Positions 1 through 9,900 of a stretch of 64,000 nt of DNA are shown in pieces. The position numbers were made by a program, and so were the translations under genes. Under the pieces are notes generated by a model. That model worked only from the letters and a program-made list of their open reading frames with translations. It was not told the DNA's origin and ran no database searches. The DNA is taken from assembly GCA_049487715.1 (NCBI GenBank), contig CP150563.1, positions 372,001-436,000 on the forward strand, read 5' to 3'. Origin of the DNA: Pycnococcus provasolii. Lineage: Eukaryota > Chlorophyta > Pseudoscourfieldiophyceae > Pseudoscourfieldiales. Position 1 is the first letter of the stretch. Every line of letters starts with the position of its first letter.

Positions 1-1
1 G

Positions 2-2122
2 ATGAGCGAAGCGCGGCGATTCGCGCTCACGGGCACGGAGAAATGCCCAAAGTCTGACGACGTCTGGATTGAGGCGGCGAGGCTGCATCCGCCGGACACC
101 GCCAAGGCGATTCTCGCGCGAGGCGTGGCGGCGAACCCCGATTCCATCTCGCTCTGGCTTGCGGCGGCGGACCTCGAGCCGGACACGCTCAGCAAGCAGC
201 GCGTGCTCCGACGAGCGCTCATGCAGATTCCCACGTCCGTTAAACTCTGGAAAGCGTCGGTCGATCTCAGCAGCGAGGAGGATGCGCGGCTCCTGCTAAC
301 ACGAGCCGTGGAGTGCTGCCCGCAGCACACCGAGCTGTGGCTCGCCCTCGCAAGCCTCGAGACGTACGAGGCGGCTCGCGGCGTGCTAAATCGTGCACGA
401 GCAGCCGTACCCACCGAACTGTCAATCTGGATTGCGGCAAGCGAGCTCGAGGAGGCGAATGGAAACGGGAAGATGTGCGGCAAGATCATATCGCGCGCCA
501 TTAAGAGCCTCGCTTCAACAGGCACGGCGATCGACCGCGACACGTGGCTTCGCGAGGCGGAGAAGTGCGAGAAGTCGAAGTCGCCCGCCACGTGCCGTGC
601 GATTGTCTTCGCCACGCTCGGAATGGGCGTCGAGGAGATTGATCGCCAGCGAACGTGGTCGGCAGACGCGGAGGATGCGCTCGGTCGATCGTGCCCCGAG
701 ACGGCGCGATCGATGCTGCTGAAGGCGATCGAGGCGTTCCCCGGCAAAGTGTCGCTGTGGCGCCAGCTGGTGAAGCTCGAAAAGGCATGCGGTACCGCGA
801 CAGACGAAGTACTCGCCATTCTCACCAAATCTGTCAGCCACTGCCCGCAGGCGGTGGTGCTTTGGCTGATGGCTGCTAAGGAACGGTGGCTGGGTGGAGG
901 CCAGATGCCACCAAGCGCCGAGGCGGTGGACGGCGCTCGTGCCATCCTACAGGAGGCGCATCGGCACAACGCCGATAGCGAGGACATCATCCTCGCAGCG
1001 CACAAGATCGAACTCGACTCCGGCGAACACGAGCGTGCTCGCATTCTTCTCGCGCGCTCACGGGATCGCACGGGTCTGTGTTCCATGGATGGAATGGCGA
1101 AGTCGGCTGCAAGCGGCGGTTCGGAGCGCATCTACATCAAGAGTGCGTTGGCTGAGCGCATGGAGCGGAATCACAAGGAGGAGCTGTCGCTTCTTACGGA
1201 AGGTCTCGGCAAGTTTCCAAAGAGCTGGAAGATGTGGTTGATGAAGGCACAGGCACTCCGACGGGGTGGCGGCGATGTCGATGGCGACGGCGACGTCTCG
1301 ATGCTCAAGGTGGAGCCGGGCAGCAGTGCCAATGCGAAGATGGATGATGCGAAGGCCTGCTACGAGCGCGCGCGAGCGGCACTTCAGCAGGGCGTGAAGC
1401 AGTGCCCTCACAGCATCCCTCTTTGGCTCGCCTCGGCTGATTTGGAATTTGACATGGGTTTCCCGGCGAAGGGACGTGCTCTGCTCGAGCAGGCTCGCCT
1501 GAAGAACCCGAAGGAGGATAGGATTTGGTACCTTCACGTGCAGCGCGAGCGAAAGCTTAGCACTGGCGGCGACGTGCATGCGGCGGAAAAGCTGATGGCG
1601 CAGGCGTTGCAGGAATGCCCGGAGAGCGGCCTGCTCTGGTCCGCGCACATTGGCATGGCGCCACGGCAGGTGAGAAAGTCGCGGTGCGCGGACGCGCTGA
1701 AGCGATGCGACAAGGATGTGCGTGTCATCGGTGCCGTGGCGCGCCTCTTCTGGGCTGACGGAAAACTCGACAAGGCGCGGAGCTGGTTGACGCGCGCAAC
1801 GTCGCTCGCACCGGACGACGGCGATACGTGGGTACTGCTGTACCGTTTCGAGCAGGCTGCAAGCGCCGCGTCTGCATCTGAGACGTCTGGCGCATCTAGC
1901 GTCATCAAGGCTTGCACAGCGGCCTCGCCAAAGCACGGCATCTTTTGGACGCGCGTCTCGAAGGATCCTGAGCTTTGGGAGTGGGATGCGTCGTGGAAAT
2001 CGCGCGTTGCATCGAGCGCCTCGTCCGCGCACGAGATGCGCATCGAGCGCACGCTCGAGCTCGCGTCTCAGCTCATGTCTGCGGAGGAGGATGCGCTGGA
2101 GGGTATCGGCTCGCGGAAGTAA
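2..2122 (+). CDS. PRP6: Pre-mRNA splicing factor PRP6 (PRPF6/STA1-like), 5'-truncated by window edge
   Basis: The visible 706 residues are a continuous array of HAT/TPR-like half-repeats with the recurring pattern W-(L/I)-x-A-(A/S)-x-L-E, for example SLWLAAADLE and LWKASVDL. This is the signature of the U4/U6.U5 tri-snRNP bridging protein PRP6, which joins the U5 snRNP to U4/U6 before spliceosome activation in the nucleus. PRP6 proteins are usually 900-950 residues, so about 200-240 N-terminal residues, including the PRP1 N-terminal region, lie to the left of the window. The ATG at position 2 is an internal methionine, not a supported start. The stop at 2120-2122 faces the next gene, whose stop begins only about 80 bp away, so the two transcripts converge closely. 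Other HAT proteins (CRN, CstF77) are alternatives, but the repeat spacing and length fit PRP6 best. Confidence 0.88.
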   Translation: MSEARRFALTGTEKCPKSDDVWIEAARLHPPDTAKAILARGVAANPDSISLWLAAADLEPDTLSKQRVLRRALMQIPTSVKLWKASVDLSSEEDARLLLTRAVECCPQHTELWLALASLETYEAARGVLNRARAAVPTELSIWIAASELEEANGNGKMCGKIISRAIKSLASTGTAIDRDTWLREAEKCEKSKSPATCRAIVFATLGMGVEEIDRQRTWSADAEDALGRSCPETARSMLLKAIEAFPGKVSLWRQLVKLEKACGTATDEVLAILTKSVSHCPQAVVLWLMAAKERWLGGGQMPPSAEAVDGARAILQEAHRHNADSEDIILAAHKIELDSGEHERARILLARSRDRTGLCSMDGMAKSAASGGSERIYIKSALAERMERNHKEELSLLTEGLGKFPKSWKMWLMKAQALRRGGGDVDGDGDVSMLKVEPGSSANAKMDDAKACYERARAALQQGVKQCPHSIPLWLASADLEFDMGFPAKGRALLEQARLKNPKEDRIWYLHVQRERKLSTGGDVHAAEKLMAQALQECPESGLLWSAHIGMAPRQVRKSRCADALKRCDKDVRVIGAVARLFWADGKLDKARSWLTRATSLAPDDGDTWVLLYRFEQAASAASASETSGASSVIKACTAASPKHGIFWTRVSKDPELWEWDASWKSRVASSASSAHEMRIERTLELASQLMSAEEDALEGIGSRK

Positions 2123-2200
2123 CTTGTATATTTGTTCCATATCTACCAACTACGAACCAACTATCTGTTTGGAAACCAGTGCATACACCCTAGGTAGTAG

Positions 2201-4249
2201 TTACATGAAGTTGTTATGATCACGAGACTTTGGCGTCAAAATCGTCAAAGATCGTTCAAAGGTCGTCATCGTGTGAAACCCTTCAGTTGTACGCCAAAAA
2301 AAGTACACGCATAGGCTCACGCTTATCCCAATGAGCAGAATCGCCGCATTGCCGCCAAGCTCGTCTACGCCCAGAGGAACGGCAGCGTCATCGTCTCCAA
2401 CATCGCGTTCGTCGATAATATCCGGGCAGCTTGGAGCCGGGCGGTAACGACGAATGTTAGATTCCTTGAAGTATTGCCACACGCCTTGCACTTGGTAGTC
2501 ATTAGTCAACGCTGTGAACGGAAAAGCAAGGTCGTTATTGATTGGAAAGCCTCGTCCCACCGTGTAAATCACATCTCCGACTGTACTCTTGTCGCAGTGC
2601 GAATTATTTCGAACTTGCTCCGTCACCACACCCTCTGGGTAAAAGATAGCAACACCACATATGCCAGCATCCATCGCATCCAAGAGACCCATTGCATTGT
2701 CGTCCACGTCTACCGCAAGCTTTCGAATCTCAGGCCTTGCGCTCGTGATAGCTCCGAAAAGAGCACTGGGAACGCAAATGCTTAACCCTCGGCGTTGCGC
2801 CTCCTCGAGCGATCGAATCTGATGCTCGTCGTTGGGAACCGCGAAGAAAGCAGCTAACTTGGCTGTGTAAGTGCTCATCAAGACGAGCAAAAAGAAGCCC
2901 CACGAGAGCTGCAGCAACCGGCCAGGTGGCGTCGTTGGTTCTGTCATCGGACCTTGACCCGCGAAGTACGAGAGGAAGCCAAAGTACATATGGCGTGTGA
3001 TCGTGCGTAGCTTGAATTTTGCGTCGCTCTCGATGATCCAGAACGCGATCGATGTGACAAAGCAGGCAGCTACGATGATCCCCCACATCGCTGGCGTGAA
3101 AGGCAGGAATGGACGGAGCAGCACTTCACTCGCACTTAGCGCTTTCTTCTTGTTCGAGACGGAGCGTGACACGAGGAACATTGGGTCGGTGTCGAAAATC
3201 TCGCCAAAGTTGGCTAGAGATCGACGTTGCAGCGTGACCCAAGCGGCGGCTCCACACACGTCAGCGTCACCAATCGCAACCGCATGGGTGCATGCAGTGT
3301 AGGTGCTTTTGAATTTATCGAGAGAGCGATTTCGCAGTGGAACCTCCACTAATTCTAATCCGTATTCATCGGCGGCGTAACGGAGCAAGTCAGGTGCAGC
3401 TCCGGCTTTCGTTTTCCCATCGCTGAGTGTGAGAAGCGGCCATGTGGCTGAGCTATCTGCAGGAAAGGCTACACGAAGTCGTTTCCCACGAAGCTGGTCG
3501 AGGAGTCTCGGCGTGTACGAGTCCGTATTTCCGCAAGTCTCGTATGAAACGTGAAGTTTCAGGCTTTTCGCGGGTTCCACATGTGCACTTTTGAACCGCC
3601 GCGTGCTTGCACAGTTGCTTGTGTTCACCCAGCACCACGCAGCTTGGCAGTAAAATGGAATCTGAAGTGACCTCGGTGTTTTCAAACCCTCGGACACCAT
3701 CGTCGTCGTCGTCGTTGAATCCTCCTCCTCGAGTCGTCGTAGTACGCCAGCAGATGTGCGAGAGGCGCACTCCGCAAGACCGAAATCCCAGAAGTTGCAC
3801 TTCCCAGATCCATAGTCTGGTGGATAGCAGAAGAAGTTTGCATCGTCGTCATCGCCAGGGCGCACGTAGCAAGAAGCATTCTTTTGGATCATCGCTGACC
3901 GCCACGCTCTCATGCCCTCGGAATTTGCATCCAAGCATGGACAATCCTCCGATGCATCGTACAGGCGGTACGACGATACATCTGCACTATTACTACTACT
4001 AGCAGGACGCGTGGTTGCACGCATAGCACCGACAAGATTAAAAGACGACGACGACGGCGGCGGCGGCGGCGGCAACAAGTCCAGCTCCTCCTCCTCCTCG
4101 ATTGTCTGCGGTTCAGGTTCCTCCGCGACCGGCACGATCAATGCAGCGGCTGCATATGTAATTGAGTATGATGCCGGCATGCTGAGGAAGGACGACGACG
4201 ACGGCGTGAGCACAGCCACCACCACCACCATGAGCATGATCAACATCAT
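2201..4249 (-). CDS. Ionotropic glutamate receptor-like ligand-gated channel
   Basis: The 682-residue product starts at ATG 4249, which gives a hydrophobic signal peptide (MMLIMLMVVVVAVLTP). The open frame runs a little further upstream but has no ATG there. A cysteine- and acid-rich extracellular region (to about residue 260) precedes a periplasmic-binding-type ligand lobe starting at LRVAFPADSS. Then come TM1 (near WGIIVAACFVTSIAFWI), a pore loop with FLSYFAGQ, and TM3 with STYTAKLAAFF, matching the SYTANLAAF gate motif of ionotropic glutamate receptors. The second lobe (from SLEEAQRRG) is followed by a last TM segment (AAILLIGISVSLCVYFFW) and a short cytosolic tail. The asparagine of SYTANLAAF is lysine here. 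It should be a surface cation channel gated by an amino acid or similar ligand. The N-terminus is rich in poly-Ser, poly-Pro and poly-Asp. Confidence 0.82.
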   Translation of the reverse strand: MMLIMLMVVVVAVLTPSSSSFLSMPASYSITYAAAALIVPVAEEPEPQTIEEEEELDLLPPPPPPSSSSFNLVGAMRATTRPASSSNSADVSSYRLYDASEDCPCLDANSEGMRAWRSAMIQKNASCYVRPGDDDDANFFCYPPDYGSGKCNFWDFGLAECASRTSAGVLRRLEEEDSTTTTTMVSEGLKTPRSLQIPFYCQAAWCWVNTSNCASTRRFKSAHVEPAKSLKLHVSYETCGNTDSYTPRLLDQLRGKRLRVAFPADSSATWPLLTLSDGKTKAGAAPDLLRYAADEYGLELVEVPLRNRSLDKFKSTYTACTHAVAIGDADVCGAAAWVTLQRRSLANFGEIFDTDPMFLVSRSVSNKKKALSASEVLLRPFLPFTPAMWGIIVAACFVTSIAFWIIESDAKFKLRTITRHMYFGFLSYFAGQGPMTEPTTPPGRLLQLSWGFFLLVLMSTYTAKLAAFFAVPNDEHQIRSLEEAQRRGLSICVPSALFGAITSARPEIRKLAVDVDDNAMGLLDAMDAGICGVAIFYPEGVVTEQVRNNSHCDKSTVGDVIYTVGRGFPINNDLAFPFTALTNDYQVQGVWQYFKESNIRRYRPAPSCPDIIDERDVGDDDAAVPLGVDELGGNAAILLIGISVSLCVYFFWRTTEGFHTMTTFERSLTILTPKSRDHNNFM

Positions 4250-5099
4250 CGTCGTGTATCGCGGAATCACTCACTCCCTCACAAAAACAAAACGAGTGGT
4301 TGTGAGCGTGTCTGATGACGATGATGCCGCCACTGTTTCTGCGCGATAAAACGCGGTACGAGCCATCCGCCAAGTGTCTTGGGAACTGTTCGGTTGGCGG
4401 CGGTGTTGGATATTCCAATAAGGTATATCCGATGAATAAGCGAACGGTTGATTGGTCGTGGGGATTGCAAATAATATGAGGTGCATGTTTTTTGTTTGGG
4501 GTTTTCATTTTGGATTTCAGATTTCTATTTTTTTGTTGGAAGATTGATTGGGGTTTCTCTTTCTCTCTTTGAGCTGATGAGGATACCTCTTCTTGGGTGA
4601 TTGGGATATTTTCTGTTTTGGTATGACATTTCCAGAAATACTTGATCTCGCCCTCGCTCGAGAATTTTTTCGGGTGGCTGCGCCCTCCTGGATAGTGACC
4701 TTCGGCACTTCCTGCAGCCTCGCTGGGTTCAAAAACGCCAGCTTGCCTGCTTTGGGTTTTTTCTTGGAATAATTGTGCCGCCCCATCCGCTTCGCGGCTC
4801 GTGCGCCATTCTTTGGGGCTCCAAATCTGTCGATTTGGGATCTCTTTTTTGATGGCATACGGAGAGTCCGAAATGGTTAGTATTAGGGGATACAGGGGTT
4901 TCTTCCCCCTGGCACTATTTGGTGTTTTCGCGACCGTGGCGGCCGCGACCCGCCCTTCCCTCCCTTGGGTGTTCGCATACGCCACAGAAAAGACTCGTTT
5001 TGATAAGGTGGCCGGGGGCCTAGAGCTGAAACCCCCATTTTTTAGAGACATTCCCCCTCCTCGACTACACCACCCATCCCACCGAACTGCGAATCCACC

Positions 5100-5345
5100 C
5101 ATGCCACCCACCCTTCCCCCACCGACCTGGAGCCCCGACCAACAAAGATGTTGCCGAAATGCCGACCTCTCCGTCCGACTTGGAGACCCTCGCAACAAAG
5201 GCGCGATGAGCGGCAATGCCTCCCGACCTTGGCGCCGACCAACAAAATTTGCCCACTTCCCTCCGACCTGGAGCCCCGATCAAAAAAGGTTGCCGATGGA
5301 GAAAGGTTGCCCGACCTCTGGCCCCGAACAATCCCGCAATTTTTC
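5100..5345 (+). repeat. Degenerate tandem repeats (CCGACCTGGAGCCCCGACCAA-type units)
   Basis: Three to four diverged units start with CCGACC or CGACCTGGAG and are followed by CCCGA(C/T)CAA and an A-rich stretch. They are visible near 5120, 5222, 5263 and 5310. Spacing is irregular at roughly 40-65 bp. The frame reading through is proline-rich and does not look like a protein. Confidence 0.5.
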
Positions 5346-5451
5346 AAACTCCCCATGAAGCGCCCCCTCCACCGACCTAGCCACCGACCAAGGTGTCCCC
5401 ATCCATCTGTCAATTGCCCAGGCGTTCAAAAGGGGGATGTTCCATTCTTTC

Positions 5452-5560
5452 TTCGACCAAAATCTCCGTTATGAGGCGCCCCTCCTCCGACCAAATCTCC
5501 GTTATGGGCGCCCCTCCTCCGACCAAAATCTCCGTTATGGGCGCCCCCCCCGACCTGTGC
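5452..5560 (+). repeat. Tandem repeat, three units of about 35 bp
   Basis: Three near-identical head-to-tail units contain CCGACCAAAATCTCCGTTAT followed by GGGCGCCCCTCCT. They differ by single-base changes and one A of a homopolymer, which indicates recent slippage or unequal exchange. Confidence 0.75.
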
Positions 5561-5888
5561 TCCGACTTCAATTTGGGATGCGGCTTCCCCTTATTAGGGT
5601 TTATTTTGTTCCTTGTAACACGACTCGTTTTCTGGCATACGGAGAGTCCGAAACTGGCAGGCAGGGGAACTGCCACCTCCACCCACACCCAACGAGATCA
5701 CCGGCCGGGCGCGATGCGATGGTGATCTCGAGGAAGGATCGAGGAAGGAAGGAGAAAAGGAAAGAGGTTAAGAGGAAGGGTGAAGGATAACCTGCACGAA
5801 GGATGAGACAACAAGGCGGGTTGCAAGGGGGTTGCACTGCATTGCAAGCCGGTGTGCGTGCGGGCCCCCAAGGCCCCAACTGCCTTCT

Positions 5889-6206
5889 GGACAAGGGCAT
5901 ATTAACCCATGGGCGGGGCTCACTTGACTTGGGGATCCCATTGTGTCTCAAGATGGAAACAGGGGTTCTGCCACATCCCGATTTTACATTCTTCTAAGCT
6001 TCGGATTGTTCATGAGGCATTAGACTGTACTGTAGAGTGATTTGTTCCTGAACACTACACTAAATGAGCGCCCTTCCCTGGCTGACTGGCTAAACAATTC
6101 CTGTTTCCATAGATCTTGAGACACAACACAACGGGTGCCCCAAGTCAAAGTCAAGTGAGCCCCGCCCATGGCCCATGGGTTAATAGGGGATATGCCCTTG
6201 TTCTGG
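5889..6206. mobile_element. Inverted-repeat (MITE-like) element, about 320 bp
   Basis: The left arm (5889-5964) and the right arm (6099-6206) are imperfect reverse complements. Shared blocks include ACAAGGGCATAT, TTAACCCATGG, GGGCGGGGCTCACTTGACTT, TTGTGTCTCAAGAT and GGAAACAGG. The right arm has small internal insertions that duplicate neighbouring bases. The loop of about 135 bp has no coding capacity. Long terminal inverted repeats around a short non-coding core are typical of a MITE or foldback element. No target-site duplication was established. Confidence 0.6.
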
Positions 6207-6297
6207 TTTTGAGGAATTCCTACCCGGTACTCGGCGGGGCGGATTCCTCCCCCTTAGACTAGTTATTAGTTTCCCGTAGGGAATAATCAGGGTATCC

Positions 6298-6420
6298 CCC
6301 CATCACTCGCCATCACTCGCCATCACTCTCGGGCCATCACTCTCGGGCCATCACTGTTTGAATCACGGACTTCAGCCATCACTGGTCACCGCTATCACTG
6401 GTCATCACCACCCCTGGGGT
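6298..6420 (+). repeat. CCATCACT minisatellite
   Basis: Irregular tandem copies of an octamer-like unit (CCATCACT) are interrupted by CGC, CTCGGG and TGGTCACCG. At least seven copies of ATCACT are readable. Confidence 0.7.
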
Positions 6421-6700
6421 CTGCTTGAACGAGTTCACGGCTCAAGCAAGCAGCTTTTAGTTAGCGTGCTTGTCTTGTCTTGTTGAGCTTATATATTCAG
6501 GCGAGAACGGCTCAAGCAGCTTTTAGCGTGCTTGTCTTGTTGAGCATACATTGAGTCAAGAAAGGCTCAAGCACCACCAGGGCGAGAACGGCGCAGCCGT
6601 GCTTGTCTTGTTGAGCTTACATTCGGGCGAGCAAGGCGCAGCCGTGTGAGTCTTGTTGAGCTTAGTAGCTCTTGCTCGCTCGTTTCGTGCGTGTGAGCTG
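6421..6700 (+). repeat. Degenerate tandem repeats, unit roughly 60-80 bp
   Basis: Four diverged units share GCTTGTCTTGTTGAGC preceded by AACGGCTCAAGCAGC or AACGGCGCAGCCGT. They lie just upstream of the SAM/ankyrin gene and are followed by a GT dinucleotide run (about 6713-6735). Unit boundaries are blurred, so copy number is approximate. Confidence 0.6.
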
Positions 6701-6712
6701 TGAGCTCTTCAT

Positions 6713-6735
6713 TGTGTGTGTGTGTGTGTGTGTGT
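6713..6735 (+). repeat. (GT)n microsatellite
   Basis: An uninterrupted GT dinucleotide run of about 11 units lies roughly 250 bp upstream of the SAM/ankyrin start codon. Confidence 0.85.
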
Positions 6736-6987
6736 GCGTGTGAGCTCTTGCTTTTTTCAAGCTTGCTTATCAAGGCTCTTGCTTTATTGATTGAGGAACA
6801 ACTCGGCGATAAGAGAAGCATCCTACCACCATCGTTGCCCCCCCTCTCGGCTTAAGCTCACGCAAGGACGTTAACGTGAACGAGCTTCGGAGGGAGGCTT
6901 AAGGACCTTCACCTTCTCAGCTAGTGAGTGAGTGTGTGAGTCCCTGAGGCCGTGCGTGAACTTCTTTTTCCTTTATCTTTTTAAGTG

Positions 6988-9900
6988 ATGGGGTGTGGAT
7001 CCTCGTCACCTCAGCATCAGTCGAGAAAAGTCGTCCCGCACGATGGTGATGATAATGGTGGTACCACGACGACGGCTAAGTCAAAGGTCGCTTGGGACAC
7101 CGATGGGCAGAAAGATGGCCTAAAAGTAGCACCTTCCGCCGCCGCCGATACCTCACCAGCAGCATCCACATCAGCAGCAGCAACAACGACGACGCCGCAG
7201 CAGAAAAATGAGGAAGAACGTGGCGGCTCTTCATCGGCAAACAGCTGGCTGCGTGACGTACTCTCGCGAGCTGGCCTTGAGTCCTTTGCCGACGCGCTCG
7301 GGAACGATGTTGGCGTGAAGGACAAGGAGGACTTGAAAGATGTCGTGCAAGCCGACCTGGTGGATATTGGCATGTCGTCTGAAGAGCAGGAGGCGTTCTT
7401 GAAGCTTGTTGCGGCTGTGGAGAAGAAGGCGGACGTGGAGCCGGCAGCGGCGGCGGCGGCGGCGGCGGCGGCGAATGAAGAGACACCGGCGGCTGAGGAG
7501 AAGAAGGAGGACGTGGAGCTGGCAGCGGCGGCAGCGGCGGCACCGAATGAAGAAGAAGATAAGCCAACGCCGCAGCAGAAAAATGAGGAAGAACGTGGCG
7601 GCTCTTCATCGGCAAACAGCTGGCTGCGTGACGTACTCTCGCGAGCTGGCCTTGAGTCCTTTGCCGACGCGCTCGGGAACGATGTTGGCGTGAAGGACAA
7701 GGAGGACTTGAAAGATGTCGTGCAAGCCGACCTGGTGGATATTGGCATGTCGTCTGAAGAGCAGGAGGCGTTCTTGAAGCTTGTTGCGGCTGTGGAGAAG
7801 AAGGCGGACGTGGAGCCGGCAGCGGCGGCGGCAGCGCCAGCGGCGGCGGCGAATGAAGAGACACCGGCGGCTGAGGAGAAGAAGGAGGACGTGGAGCCGG
7901 CGGCGGCGGCGAATGAAGAAGAAGAAGATAAGCCGTCTGCTGAAAAGGAGGAGGAGGAGGAGAAGGAAGAAGCTCCTCCTCCTCCGCCACCGTCGCCAGC
8001 GGCGGTCGAGGAGGTTGCACCCGGCGGCGGCGGTTGCATGTCTTGCGTGACAGTCGCTGACGGAACGAATCCGGACGGAACCCGCAAAGACCCGCAGACA
8101 TGCTGGGATCGCACGAGAGACAAGGCGCGGCTGATGGCCTCCGTCAAGAGCATGGATGAACAAAACTTGGAGAAAGTGCTGCGGCGCATGCACACGGAGA
8201 AGGCGAGTCTGACGCGTGAAGGATCGAACGTCTTATCGGATAAGCGCAAGCTGAATGTCGGGAACACCGCCTTATGTCAGGCAGTCGTCGCGAAATGGTT
8301 GCCAGGCGTGAAGCTGCTTGTGAAGTGCGTGACTTTATCTCCTTCATTGCCATGAGCCTTGCCAAACAACAATCAAAAAAGAATCAAAGGACTAACTTAC
8401 ACTCCGGACGAATCCACCCAAAACTTCAAACAACAGCTACAAGGTTGGAATTAACACACCGAATATGCGAGGCGCTACGCCACTCTTTCTCGCAAGCTTT
8501 CACGGCTTTGACGATGCAGTTGAGGTCCTGCTAGAGGGCGGTGCTAGGACGGATGTCATGGCGTGGCCAGGGGCGGACATGTCGAAAACAAAGGATAAGA
8601 GAGAGTCTGAATTTCTTTCGCTAGACAGCACGGACGCGTCTCCCATAAGTCCGGAAAAGAAGCACCTTAAGAGCGCGGCAACATTCCGCAAAGGCTCGGG
8701 CGTTCACGGAATTGCCGCCTTGCACGTGGCTGTGAAGAGAGGACATGCGTCTACTACGAAGCTACTATGCGTGCACGGAGCAGATGTTGCGCTTGAAGAT
8801 TTTGAGGGCCGAAACGCTCTCCACTACGCAGCTAGAGAGCTCAGATTAGATATAATCGATGCTCTTGCAGCTGCAGATGATAATGAGGGATCGGTGAAGC
8901 AGGCTATCAATGCGACCACAGAGGTTGGACGCACACCCTTGGAGATCGCTCTGGAGACCATGGATGATGCTTCTCCATCCGCCGAGGAAATCGCGGCACT
9001 TGGAAAGCTGCTCGCTTTGGGAGCGAACGCAAATGGGCGACTAACGACCATGTCCAGCTTCCCAGATCATGGGCCGCTCCACTTCGCCATTCAACGTGGA
9101 ACCTCGTCGTGGGCTTCAGTCGTGCAATTGCTTGTGGGCGAAGGCAACGCGGATGCTAATGCCTTGGATCCTAAAGGAAATCCTCCGATTGTTCGGGTGG
9201 CTTGTCTTGGACCGGGCGTTGCAATGGAGATGGCGGAAGCACTGCTACCAAGTTCGTCCAAGCTCGATGCGGACGCGAGAGATTCCTCAGGAAAGACCGC
9301 AATGCAGTCGGCCGTTCAAGATTGGCCGCAGGCTAGCGAGGAAGAAATCGCGTCATTTGCCGGATTCCTTGTGAAATCAGCTGGTGCACGCATTAATATT
9401 GAGTTCGGAGGAGGGATTAGTGCTCAGCCCACCGCTCTTATGGTCGCAGTCGAGCGAGGCATGCATTCCCACCTCATACCTGTGCTGCTTGCTAACGGAG
9501 CGGAGGTGAACCTCAGAGATGCAAGTGGCGCGACTGCGGCATTGTATGCCGCTCGCTATGGCATTGGCGGAGCTACGCAGGAGGGGAAAGCACTCGAAGT
9601 GCTGCGATCGCTTGGCTCACCTGACATGAGCCTCACGAGTGATGCTGGCGAGTCGCCCCTTGAGACATGTCTCGGCCTTTGGCGCGATGGCGGAGAGAGC
9701 GGATCAAAATTCGTTGACATCGCTATATCGCTCGGCGCGGATGTTAATAGCGGCTCGCAGTTCGTCGGAGAGACTCCCCTTCTGATTGCCGCCAGGAAAA
9801 GCAAAGTCGAGGAATCGAAGGCACTCATAAGGCACGGTGCTGATGTGAATACGGCGCACCAGCCCACCGGACGCACCGCTGCGCACGTGGCTGCAATCGC

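Larger units (their letters stand above)
4853..5653 (+). repeat. 21-bp direct repeat pair 780 bp apart
   Basis: A 21-bp sequence beginning TGGCATACGGAGAGTCC occurs at 4853-4873 and again, identically, at 5633-5653. A degenerate trace of the context (GACTCG followed by poly-T) occurs near 4993 and at about 5621. The intervening DNA carries degenerate tandem units. The pair could be the remains of a terminal direct repeat or a local duplication; no transposase or reverse transcriptase is visible. Confidence 0.5.
4250..6987. other. Gene-free, repeat-rich intergenic block
   Basis: No frame here has convincing codon bias or a recognisable domain. The block holds direct, tandem and inverted repeats, listed separately. 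Its many long overlapping frames come from low-complexity proline- and arginine-coding DNA. It contains the 5' flanks of the glutamate receptor-like gene (minus) and the large SAM/ankyrin gene (plus), so both promoters are in this stretch. Confidence 0.6.

Noticed and set aside
1058-2149. 363-codon minus-strand frame
   Set aside because: Antisense of the PRP6 repeat array; Arg/Leu-rich with no motif.
4113-5216. 367-codon minus-strand frame
   Set aside because: Overlaps the signal-peptide region of the receptor gene in another frame and runs through repeats; composition is not protein-like.
7017-8267. 416-codon minus-strand Ser/Ala/Phe-rich frame
   Set aside because: Antisense of the SAM-domain exon and its Ala/Glu linkers; no domain and repeats explained by the plus-strand duplication.
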